From Leuctra nigra (Eukaryota > Arthropoda > Insecta > Plecoptera > Leuctridae), in assembly GCA_934045905.1 (NCBI GenBank), contig OW203762.1, positions 40,835,702 to 40,899,701 of the forward strand: DNA of 64,000 nucleotides, read 5' to 3'. A program made the translations under genes and the position numbers. The first letter of the stretch is position 1. Each line of letters begins with the position of its first letter. The notes beneath the pieces are model-generated. The model was not told the DNA's origin and did not search any database. It saw only the letters and a program-made list of their open reading frames with translations. This document shows, piece by piece, positions 15,201 to 26,900 of the stretch.

Positions 15201-17221
15201 GAATTATTCAATTTTTTCATTTATCAATGTGTTGGTTACATTATTCATCCATGCTTAACCTTTACCTACTACTTATTTTAACAATTTATTGAGTTCTAAG
15301 TATTGTACAATAATATCAATTTTAAAACAGTTCAAGGTCATCTCCATTCTCTAGGCACAATGTTGTAATAATGGTGCTATATTGATGTTATTATAAATGT
15401 AATAATGAGGGGTTTCTTTTAACAGTGTTTTCCTACTTTATATGCCTCTTGACAGATCAAATCCACGAAAAATAAAGAAATTTAGTTTTCGGGAATAGGT
15501 ATCGTAATTAATTCCAGACCAACTTGCAGGTGTTTTCATTTTTTGGCACCTATTGAATCCTGCCAAAATTTTGTATGTGCCGATTTATTGGTGCGAACAC
15601 AAACATCACATTACGATTATCTCTCGAAATTTTGTAAATCCCATAAAATATTGTAGTACCTATTTATATTTTTTTCCAGCAAAGTCTTCGCTCAAAAGGG
15701 ATGAACCCGCATATGAAAGAAACGATCTGAGCATAACGCCTAATCGTCAGCTATTTACGCAGTGGTGAACTGTTACGGTGGTTACGACACTTTTTTCAAG
15801 TTGAACAAAAACCCTCTCCAGAGATCCTTCTAGTTAAAAAGATCCTGCTTGAGTTCCCCGCAGGCAGTCGGGAGTTGTAAAGCTTGTGTCGTTTCTAACA
15901 CTGTTCGAGAGTCTGCCATTGATTACCTGTGGTTACTCAACAATGACATAACAGCGTCCCTTCAGCAGAGGAGGTTTAGAAATAGGTGACATGACATGGC
16001 CGTGAAAATGATGGAGAGTGCTTGGACAGATAAATACAAGTGTTTTATTTATATTTCACTTGAAAACCAACTGGTTCGGTTTGCCTGCTGCGCTATGATA
16101 TTTGCAATTCCATGCAAAAATATCAATTGTACCTATTTTATCATTTAATAACTTAAGAAAGAAGGTTTTAAAGGGTCGATGAGTACAGGAGGCTCGCAAT
16201 GCGTCAGATTTTCCTTGATTATGAATGAACGACCTCAAAAATGTAATCTATATCGTATTTGTCTATATCTATTATTTTCTAAATTTCCTATTTATGCCAA
16301 TTTTTCATCATTTGACATAATTTCCTTCCATACTTTTAATTTGTTATCGTTGTGTAGATAGGTAGTAAAAAAAAAAAAAAAAAAAAATTAAAAAAAAACT
16401 GATAAAAAAACTTGTGTCAACCTAGTAAACAACTTATGAATGCGAATAGAATTTTCTTTATTTTACATTAAATAATACATAAAAGGCGAGGTTCACATAC
16501 GTATGTTGCGTTCTTCCATCCTTTCAATAAATTTACCAATTAATGAATCAATGAATGAAAATACAAATGAATTTTCTATGAATTTTACATGATACATTTT
16601 GTAGCTAGTTATAGGTATAAAGGTTGTTACACCATAGTACATGGTTACAATTGTTACATCATGTAACCATGATGCAATAATACTACATTGCATGCATACG
16701 GCAGGCCATCTATTCTAGACTCTCTACCACTCTCGAGTCTCTAGTCTAGCACCCACTGCTTAGTGCTTGTGAGTTGTGCCTGTGTATTTTGTTCTATAGT
16801 TCTATGCCATGTTCTATGCTACTCAAATATCGCGCCATTTCCACACAACAGCGCTGCTGCTCACCACAGCCTTCTAAAGAAAAGAAAAGAAGACCTACAG
16901 CTGACATTGAAGTTAGAAGAAGTTTTAATCCCACTGTCTGTCTATTTTGTTCGCTTTTTCGAGTGATTGTACGATTTAAATCTATAATAAAGCAATACTT
17001 TTGTTATTTATAGGTAACTAAACAACTTTTTATAACTATTTCACTTTCTTCCAATTAATATTTGTGATAAATGTTGCATAAATGTTATATGTTGCCTAAG
17101 CTAGGTTAGGTTTTCATTTATCTAAAAGGTTTCTAAACGTTAAACGTCTACAGGTTTCTAAAACGATGCCTACAAATGGATTTTACAATATAATATGCAT
17201 GCACATGTAACTGCTAGGTAC
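12277..17221. other. Non-coding DNA upstream of DMAP1
   Basis: AT-rich, no supported gene. It contains a G run at 12653-12662, an A/T-rich low-complexity stretch at 14808-14860 and a long A tract at 16368-16386. A frame at 16774-17013 has a basic, cysteine-containing translation but no domain or splice context I recognise, so it is left unannotated. Confidence 0.45.
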
Positions 17222-17577
17222 AACAGCTACATAACACGAAGGAAGATGAAAACACAATCCGCTATAATCAGGGGTGCGATCATAAATAGTGACATAAATC
17301 ATTGTCTCAGTGACAGCTTCTCATCTCACCCTAGAAAGCCGTGAATAACTTTGAGATGAGAAGCTTTGTCGAAGTGAGTTGTCGAAGGAAGTTGTCACTT
17401 TGTATGAATGCACCCCTTATTAGCTCTTGTGTTTTCATCTTCCTTCATGTTATAGGTAGTAGTTCCTTGTCGCAGTGACAAGTTTCTCATCTCAATGTTA
17501 TTCACAGCCTTCTAGGGTGAGATGAGAAGCTTGTCACTGAACGAGGAAGTTATCATTTTATGTGATTGCACCCCTAA
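17222..17577. repeat. Nested inverted-repeat elements in the DMAP1 5' flank
   Basis: An outer inverted pair (AACACGAAGGAAGATGAAAA near 17235 and its inverse near 17430) encloses an inner unit beginning GGGGTGCGATCATAAA. A second related unit follows, ending TTATGTGATTGCACCCC at about 17573. The shared core contains AGCTTCTCATCTCA and CCTTCTAGGG. A further relative lies at about 45493-45625. The array ends only about 150 bp before the DMAP1 start codon, so it must form part of, or abut, that promoter. Confidence 0.6.
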
Positions 17578-17727
17578 ACGAAATAGAAATGATGATTCTC
17601 CCTAATTCGATTTAACTTGCGGAGTAAACTCATCATTACGAAATTACTTTATGCATGCAGATTTTGCTGTTTCATCTACATGCATTTCTTTTTCATCAGA
17701 CACAAACTTCAAAGAAACTCACCTAAA

Positions 17728-20700
17728 ATGGCAGATATTCGCGATATCTTGGATATTGAAGCCCCTCCTGCCGTTGAACTGACCAAGGACTCAGTATTGG
17801 AAAGAATGAAAAAGAAAACGTTCATTAATGTGAAAGCACCAAAGCGTCCAGAAGGCATGAACCGTGAAGTGTTTGCTCTTCTTTATAATGACAACAAAGA
17901 TGTGCCACCACTATTTCCTACTGACACTGGTAGTTGTTACAAACCAAAAGCACAGCTCTCTATTAAACGAGTTCGTCCATGGAAGTGGATGCCATTCCAA
18001 AATCCAGCTCGTACAGACGGTGCAGAATTCAAACACTGGAGAAGAGAAGCCGACGAGGGCAAAGAATATCAGTTTGCAAAGTTCAACAAAAAAGTTCCAA
18101 TTCCAACTTACACTGATGCAGAATATGCTCAATGCTTAATCTCAGAAGCATGGACTCGTGAAGAGACTGACCACTTATTGGATTTAGCAGGTCGTTTTGA
18201 CTTGCGATTTATTATAATGCATGATCGTTGGGATAGGTCCCAATTCAAAGATCGCTCTGTGGAAGATATTAAAGATCGCTACTATGGTCTGAGTGGCTCC
18301 TTGATCAAGGTAAGATTTATTAGTTTCTTATGAAAAAATGAAAACTTCCAACACTACCAACTTTTAAGTTAGGTAAACTTTGAGTATAATGGGTAGATGC
18401 CTTAGTTAACCTAAATTACAGCATTTAAATTTTAGTTGAAGTTATCATTAATTAGCCTCTAAAATTCAAAGTCAAAATGTAGCTAGGTTCCTACCCAATG
18501 ACCTATTATACTATAGACAAATTCAGTTGCGCGGGAAGTGAAGCCTCGCGTAAGTCACGTGATGGCTGGACTACTGCACAGCGAATAGCCCAGCAAAAAC
18601 AGAATTAAAATCGGCATTTATTACATCGGTCTTATAATTAGCTGAAAATTTACACACTTATTCTAAACCATGTTACCACTACACCAAAGTTTTTTCAACA
18701 AGAAACTTTTTCCGGAAGTTGGTAAAAAAAATAAAAAGAATGACAATTTATCAAAACAATAAACTTTACGATATATAATTGATTTACTCTGAAAGTACGC
18801 ATCATAAAATTATAAAATAAATACAGGTTAAAGGCAGTAGATGAATAATAAGGTATACCTATACAAAAGTGAAGTCTCAAAACTTTTCAATTTAAATTTT
18901 GTAGTCATATAAAGTAAAAAATTAACAGAATAGTCCAAAAACGTTTCGGAGCCTCTTCCGAAAAATTTAAAGCGACAACCCCCAATTTTTATTCACTTAC
19001 TATCAAGAATACAGTACCAGGATGTTTTACATATTTTTTTCAAGTTTATTGGAGCAAAATAAAGGTGTCAAACTGAATTGCAAAGCTATATATTACAAAG
19101 CGCGCGTCTTCTGTTGGCCAACCATCACGTGGTACAGCGCATATCTCTGTCTCTGTCTGACCCACGGCATCTGTCTCACTCACACGCCGGCCGGCTGACT
19201 TCACTCCCTCCCGTGCACTGGTATTACATTGCGCTGTCTACTGAAAGTATTAATAGGTCATTGTTCCTACCTTATTTTAATAACTTAAAATGGAATAAAA
19301 ATTAATTTTTTAGCCTACCTACTTAAAAGCTAGGTACCTGCCCCAAACTTTTTATTATCATTTCTATAAAAATGTAATTTATTTCAGCTTCGAGAAGGAA
19401 AAGATGCAAAGGTGTACACATTTGATGCTGATCATGAAACTCGTCGAAAAGAACAGTTAAAAAGACTTTACAGCCGAACTCCAGAACAGATAGAAGAAGA
19501 ACGCTATTTGTTGTCTGAACTTAAGAAAATCGAGTTGAGGAAAAGAGATCGCGAGAAGAAACAACAAGATCTTCAGAAGCTGATATCAGCAGCCGATACG
19601 CAAGCAGAGACCCGGAAAGCGGAGAAAAAGATATACAGAAAACGTACTCTTCCTAATCAGATGCGACCGAAGATTGATCCTAATGTATTGGTACTACCTA
19701 CCCACTTAAATATTTAATTGTTGTAAGTTTTTAGTTTAGTTGAAGTGAGTTGTTAACTTTCTGTTGCTATTGCAGGCACTGGAAACAGCAGGAATCAAGT
19801 TCCCAGATCAAAAGATCGTTGGTGCTTACTTACGGACGCAGAGGATGAAGCTGCCGGTCAGTGTGGGGCTGAAGAAAACCAAGGCAATTGAACAGCAATT
19901 ACAAGAAATTAGTCTTGGTGCGTACCTACTGCGAAGTTTTCTCGAGTCCAAGAGTAGTATAGTTTTATTAAATGAATTGTTGTAGTATTCTGGGTTCAAC
20001 AGTTTCTGCACTGTGAGTTACCCTAAAGAGCCCTAAAGAACATGCCTCTTCTGAACATAACAAAAATTAGTGGAGTGGTCAGTTTTTCACTTGCAATTAG
20101 TTCAGGGATGCAGGGGGGCCAGAGCAGTGACCCAGACCTTTCGCTGAAGCAGATCAAAGCCTTAACTTCCTTTTGAAAACCACTGAATGTTTTCATGATT
20201 TCATAGAAACAAATGTTATCTAAAAAAATCAAAGAGTCGGATGTAAAAATAGAATGATTGGTTCCTTAATCTTTTCTTACAAACCTTAAAAAAAACATGA
20301 GCCGTGCATTAAATGACGGGCCCAATCGCGGGATAAATATTGTTTCCTGGGCCGCGGCACTTCCTTCCCTGGTTACTATGCCCCTAGACTAGGCTCTGAA
20401 AGCTATGCTGAAAGTTTCATATCAGTTTATAATTTGGTTTGCAGAGTTGAATCCCATCCCCACAGAAGAGATTGTACCAGCATTCAATGAGCTGCGGAGT
20501 GAGCTGTTGCTTGCGTACGAACTGAAGATGGCACTTTCAAGCTGCGAGTACGAGATAGAAACACTTCGCCATCAGTATGAAGCTCTTAATCCAGGAAAAG
20601 TGAGTATCAAAACGGGGGAGGAAATAATGAGGTTGGAAATGCAGCCGATTACAGTCAAAATATCAAATGTAGATAGTAATTAATAAATCAATAGAAAAGT

Positions 20701-21123
20701 ATGTCAAAATTCCAAAAGGGTAGTCAGTTCTAAAAAAGGTATTAATTACTTTTCTCTTTAACGAAGTCATAAGCATTTGTAGAGCAAGTTTAATATTTCT
20801 CCAAGAGCAGAAAGCCCATAAAACTAACTGCCATGGCAGTAGCTCAATCTAGCCAAATGCAAGATTGCTGGGATAGATAGAAACATTCTATTTCCCAGAT
20901 TCTAATAATTGTTCACCATGAGGCTTGCTTGCATGTCAAAACAAGCTCGAGTGGGTGAAAGTAATTTTTACAGTCAATTAATAGTAACGTGTGTTTTCCT
21001 CTGCAGACTCTGGTGGTGACCAATATGCCTAACGCCGCTCACTTGCCACCTATGAGAACACCCGAGAAGATTCCGACAGATATGATAGATGTGGTTGGAT
21101 CACCGAGCAATGTCATCTTCTAA
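17728..21123 (+). CDS. DMAP1: DNA methyltransferase 1-associated protein 1 (DMAP1)
   Basis: Five coding exons: 17728-18309, 19388-19690, 19776-19917, 20445-20599 and 21007-21123. All have GT-AG borders and phases that match, giving 432 residues (human DMAP1 is about 467). The start is the ATG of MADIRDILDIE. An in-frame ATG at 17617 would add a hydrophobic leader not typical of the family and is judged to be 5' UTR. Exon 1 carries the conserved N-terminal block and the SANT/Myb-like segment (WTREETDHLLDLAGRFDLRF, about residues 147-166). Exon 2 encodes a highly charged helical region. The C-terminal exons contain the conserved TQRMKLP and LNPIPTEEI blocks. The family works in the nucleus as a subunit of the NuA4/TIP60 and SRCAP histone acetyltransferase and H2A.Z-exchange complexes. 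Introns 1 and 4 contain only unassigned AT-rich sequence. The gene is convergent with METTL5. Confidence 0.95.
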
Positions 21124-21239
21124 ACATTAAACAGAGATGAGTGGATTGTATCTGGTAATTTTTTCAATTATCACATTTTTTTGTCGGAACCAACCTACAA
21201 GGTTATTTCCTTGGTGTTCCACAAATTATTACATCTAAT

Positions 21240-21525
21240 CATAGACATTTATACTCACTGCGTTCGAGATATGCATCTACGGGTTGGACAGGCGTACCCA
21301 AGGTGGTTCCTAGGCCGTGACATCATGCTAAGCAATAGCAGCCATGTTGCGGTATTGTTTGAAGGATTGGCAATCTGCCATGATTTCTACCACGTTTTGA
21401 CGCACTGACAGAATGTAAACAAATAGTATGTACCGCAACATGGATGCCGCATAGAGGTCAAGCATAGGTTCCCACGTCGCCATGCTAGATGCATATCTCG
21501 AACGCAGTGAGTATAAATGTCTATG
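21240..21525. mobile_element. MITE with 40-bp terminal inverted repeats in the DMAP1 3' region
   Basis: The left arm 21240-21279 and right arm 21486-21525 are essentially perfect inverted copies (outer end CATAGACATTTATACTCACT). They are flanked by the 7-bp direct repeat ATCTAAT (21233-21239 and 21526-21532). Because the arms could be extended by a few bases, the target duplication may be shorter. There is no coding capacity. The element lies between the DMAP1 stop codon and its likely polyadenylation signal, so it is probably transcribed in the 3' UTR. Confidence 0.8.
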
Positions 21526-21551
21526 ATCTAATTAAATACTGGAGCAAGCCC

Positions 21552-21557
21552 AATAAA
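21552..21557 (+). promoter_or_regulatory. Candidate polyadenylation signal of DMAP1
   Basis: AATAAA lies 429 nt after the DMAP1 stop. It is only about 30 bp from the opposing candidate signal of METTL5 on the other strand, so the two 3' UTRs meet or overlap. Confidence 0.4.
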
Positions 21558-21587
21558 CTTGTGAACAAAAAATTCATTTCGAAGATA

Positions 21588-21593
21588 TTTATT
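21588..21593 (-). promoter_or_regulatory. Candidate polyadenylation signal of METTL5
   Basis: TTTATT on the plus strand reads AATAAA on the minus strand, about 430 nt after the METTL5 stop. Other AT-rich variants lie nearer the gene, so this assignment is tentative. Confidence 0.3.
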
Positions 21594-22022
21594 AAGACAT
21601 TTTCTACAAATTAATTCATTCAACACAAATGTTAATGACGAACCACTTGCATACCCCTTGATTCCTCAACTTGTACATGCACAATGTACACCTGCCTATA
21701 AATTCATATACAATACAACCCCATGTTTCTAAAAATGTTGTCAATTGCAAGGCATACCACAAATGTGAATTTGTGAACAGTGAACAAGTTTAGCTGTGTT
21801 AATGAAGATAACTTATAACAATTATTAAAATCAATATTATTTAGGACTAGTAGCTTGTAAATTGATCAGAAAATTTAACATGTTTACAATGTTTTGTGTA
21901 CCTGTAAGTAGTAATTGTATAGGTATAATATTTTCAAACTGATTATACTGGCAAGGCAATGATTACGTATGAAGCGAAAATAACGTGTAGATGATGTATT
22001 TTATACAAATAATAATCTTAGA

Positions 22023-22694
<672 letters not shown>

Positions 22695-23840
22695 CTATTT
22701 ACTTTGGATGTTGTCAAATCTTGGAAGGACGGGAAGAATCAGGTTACCAAATGCAGAATCTTGTGTTACAAAGTAACCGAAGGAATTGGTGTTTGCGTGC
22801 TGTAGTACTGATCGTTGCGCTGACGACATGTGCATGTCAGTAGGAGCAACCTGAGGAAGTTTAGAATTGCTTAATTACTTTTGGAAACAGTTAACATTTA
22901 TTTCCCCAATAAGAAAACGTTGTTTTACTTACTATATTGGTACCTGTCGCAGGTAAGCGTAGAGCAGCACTGGGAGCTATTGATGATGTCAGATTGGGAG
23001 CAGCTCCTTGTTTCAACAAAAGCTGTTTCTTCAACTGGAGCTCTTCCAATATCTTCAGATTTGCAAGTTCTGAAAAGAGATAATAGGATTCAACATCTAC
23101 TTCCCCAGACACATACAGCTGCTTTGGTAACAATAAGTGTGCCACCCAAAACATAGAGCAAAATTAAGTTTATTTACCTACATTGTGGAACTGGCATTGA
23201 GAACAATCATAACTATACAGTGTAACTTTAAAGTGTTAACACTTTATTCCGCTATTGAATGAAATTTAACGTGTAGAAAATGGCTATTTTGGTCCTTCTG
23301 TGTCGCAATTCTATTAGGTACCTAGATGATGACACGAGATCGCGCTGTCGTTAACGGCAAGGTCACAATGACCGACTGTTGTAATGGGTCCCAGTAAAGC
23401 GAATGATAGTAGATATTTGCATAATCTGGCCACCTCTGTCTACATCACTGTCCACAATGCTGCCAAAGGAGGGTGATGTACTGCAACAGGTGCAAGGCTC
23501 TCGTGTAGTTAGGCTACTTCATACAAAAGGCTTACGACGATCATATAATTATTCTAGCCATTATGGCCAGTACCACAACAAGGGAATTAACTTGTCTACA
23601 CTAGGTAGGTACAATCACAGACATGTGTGTGTTACACTCCATGGTGTTACAATGGAAGTTACAATCACATCATTTTGTAGGTCATGTCTTCTAGAGGTTA
23701 GAGTCACAGAATCTGACAATCCTTCAGCGTTCAGAATATTGTGCTTTCTATAATAATACCAACAGAAATATAAATTTACTACCTACCTACAGCTTATAGG
23801 ACAACGTACCTTGTCTATTATTCGGGGTTTGAAATGCCAT
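22695..23840 (-). CDS. INIP: SOSS complex subunit C (INIP / SOSS-C)
   Basis: Three coding exons on the minus strand: 23810-23840, 22933-23069 and 22695-22850. GT-AG borders and phases agree, giving 107 residues (human about 104). Exon 1 encodes MAFQTPNNRQ. Exon 2 encodes the helical ELANLKILEELQLKKQLLLK segment. Exon 3 holds the very conserved end: the LQHANTNSFGYFVTQDSAFG block followed by NLILPVLPRFD. In animals this small nuclear protein binds INTS3 and the ssDNA-binding protein hSSB1/2 in the SOSS complex, which promotes double-strand-break repair and ATM signalling. Its 5' end faces IARS2 across 120 bp. Its stop (TAG, plus-strand 22695-22697) is followed 24 nt later by the METTL5 ATG. 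Confidence 0.93.
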
Positions 23841-23960
23841 TTAAAATTGTCTTCTTTTAGCACACAAAAACCGAAATGACAGCAGACAGCAAAGCGCCAC
23901 TCTTTCCAACTTTCCAATTTTTCGCTTGAAGAAGGCTGTGGACATGAGGTTCTTTTAAAA
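23841..23960. promoter_or_regulatory. Candidate bidirectional promoter of INIP and IARS2
   Basis: Only 120 bp separate the INIP and IARS2 start codons on opposite strands, so both transcripts must start in or very near this segment. I see no clear TATA box. This is inference from gene spacing. Confidence 0.65.
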
Positions 23961-26900
23961 ATGGCCGCGTGTTTTCGTCTGAGAGTGGTTGTTGTTCCGA
24001 ATAGTTTTCTTACGATTCAACGAAAGTCATTGTCACAAAAGAGTGCTTTAAAAAATGCAAAGAAATATTCTGCGTCTGTTATTCTGCCCTCTACTAAATT
24101 TCCACTTAGACATGATCATGCAAAGAGAACGGAATCTGACAGGTTTATCTATGAAGTGAGGTTATATTTTAACTTTGAAACTTGAAAACTTCAAGTACCT
24201 ACCTAGGTACCTAGGTATTAGAAAACTCCTTTCATGTTGTGTTTGATTTTCAGAATTGTGGGTTCTCGTCCCTGTATTCTTGGCAGAGAGAACATATAAA
24301 TGGGGTGGAGTTCATTCTTCATGACGGCCCTCCTTATGCAAATGGCAGCCCTCATATGGGGCACGCAATCAATAAAATATTAAAAGATATAACAATACGA
24401 CACAAGCTGTTGCAAGGATTTAAGGTGCATTACGTACCTGGCTGGGACTGCCATGGACTCCCTATAGAACATAAAGCATTAAAAGATGCATCGAGCTTAT
24501 CAGACGTTCAAATTCGTGAGAAAGGTAAACCTATGCAAAATAAAATAAAATTACACTAGCGATGGGGAGAGTGCAATTGGGCTGCTTTATAATGCTATCA
24601 TACTAATATGACAAAAAGATCTTTCTGCTTGTACATTTTAAAGAGGGTAATAATTATAGACAAGATGTCAGCACAGGTAAATGAAGGATCGATGTATGAT
24701 CTTCATTCATTTCTTTTTTAGCCATGCGGACATCTCGTGTATAATTACGTTAAACACCTGACACTCTGTCAAGTTCTGCGAGAGTGGAGATCAGCTCTCT
24801 CATTAGCTGGCAGCCTTCACATGACCTTATGACTCTCTGTTATTCGCTCATGATTGAAAAAGGGGATAGTTGATTGACAGTGTGTACTGTGTTTTAAAGA
24901 GTCCTGTACAAATGTATCCAAGACTTCATCAATCGAGCACATGAGAAATTTGTGAATTTTAAGTTTGACGTTTTAGAAAATTTAATTAGGTACTTAATCA
25001 CCTAATTAAGTATTTAAGCAGGATTTTTTTTTTGCAAATTAATATATCTGCCTACCTACAACTTAAATGTTTAAGACTGCTTGATTAATAATAATGGTAT
25101 GCTACCTAAATGTTCTTTACTGTTAGTTTAGACAAAATAATATTGAGTACAGATGTTCAAATGAATATTCATTGAGTGAGCGAAGCGAGCGTCTCCTTTT
25201 GGCTCATTTGGCACGGACCTCTGTTTTTTTTTGTTTTTTTTTTCTGCTAGGTGAGGCTATACAGGTCACAGTTTTCTTCCATCGAGCTGAAATTTTGCAC
25301 ACGTGCACGGACCATTTCTGGGCGTTGCAGGCCCTATTTTTTTTTGAAATCCACTGATTGGTTCAAATTTGTTAAAAAATATCTTTCGATTGGTTGGTTC
25401 GAACAATTTGAAATTTTGACTAGTCATTACCACTAACAATGTTCCAATCTTACGAAGGTTCAGCCAAATCCTCCCATTGGTTAAAATTGGAAAAAAAATC
25501 ATGTGATTTTTGAAATTTAAACTAGAACTGTTTGACCGATCAACTTAAAACTTTGCATGGTCATTGGGACCAACATTTTCTGTATTTTTGAAAATTTTCA
25601 GACTAATCTGTGTTTAAATCCAAAAGTTATTGACAGTTTTCGGACATTTTGCGTGTTGGCTTTTAAATTCTCGTAAATATTTTGATCACGGCAACATAGA
25701 GCCTCAGTTCCAAGGTAGTTAGAGCAGAATCTTTCATATGACCGTTAAAACTGATCGACACATTTATATCATGAGTAGTCCAGGTATATTTTTTAACGAG
25801 ATCCTGTGATTTTTGAAAATTAACAATGAACCGTTTGATCGATCAACTTAAAACTTTGCATGGTTATTGGGACCAATATTTTAGGAATTTTTAAAGATTT
25901 GCATACAAGTCTGTGACGAAATTCAAGAATTATTGGCTTTTAAGGAAATTTACGATAGACAGAATTTCGGTTCAAGGTGTTGCGCGTATATCCGTGCTCG
26001 GAGCGTTTTCCTAGTTTAGGTATTATGGAACTTGTATCCGACTTACCTACACCTATGTTATTGTTATAATGTTATTGTTAAGATAATGTTTGTAAGTGAT
26101 TCCCAAGTTGTTAATTCAATGAATGCATAAACTTAGAAGCAATAATGCAATGTTTATTTGCACACAGCTCGGGAATTTGCCAAGGAAGCCATCAGAAATC
26201 AACGAAATGTATTTCGCTCCTGGGGCGTAATGGCAGACTGGGATGAGTGCTGCTACTACACATTCGATAAAGAATACATTAAGAACCAATTACATCAGTT
26301 TCATGAATTATTCGAAAGACAGCTTGTTTACCGTGATGTGAAACCAGTATTCTGGTCTCCCTCAGCTAGAACTGCTCTCGCTGAAGCCGAGTTGGAATAC
26401 AATCCCAATCATCGGAGTACTGCGACTACAGTTCGTCTTCACGTAGCAACAATTCCCCTCTTGCCTGACAGTGGGTCCGTGTTTGCATTAATATGGACAA
26501 CAACCCCGTGGACTCTACCAGCCAATCAAGCAGTTTGCTTCAATCCCGAATCATCCTACAGCCTTGTTCAAATAGATCACTCTAATGAACGTTATATTGT
26601 TGCTACCGAATTGGTTGAATCATTGCAGAGCCAGTTAAACAAAAAGGTAGACTGAATGGTTAAAACTAAAAGTGCTAGTGGTATTTAATTTGAAAATATT
26701 TATAATTCTGTCTTTTATCCAAGATTGATGTGGTATTATCGTTTGCTGGGAGTTCCTTGTCGGGGGCTACTTATCATCACCCAGTTATGCCGGAGCAGCT
26801 TCTGCCTTTTCTTCCGGGAGACCATGTGACCTTGGACAAGGGTACAGGACTCGTGCACACGGCGCCTGCGCACGGACCCGACGACTTTGTTGTGGCTCTC

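Noticed and set aside
16774..17013. 79-codon basic, cysteine-containing frame upstream of DMAP1
   Set aside because: No recognisable domain, overlaps another frame of similar length and has no supporting splice signals.
17617..17727. Upstream in-frame ATG that would extend DMAP1 by 37 residues
   Set aside because: The extra segment is hydrophobic and unlike the family N-terminus. MADIRDILDIE is the recognised start.
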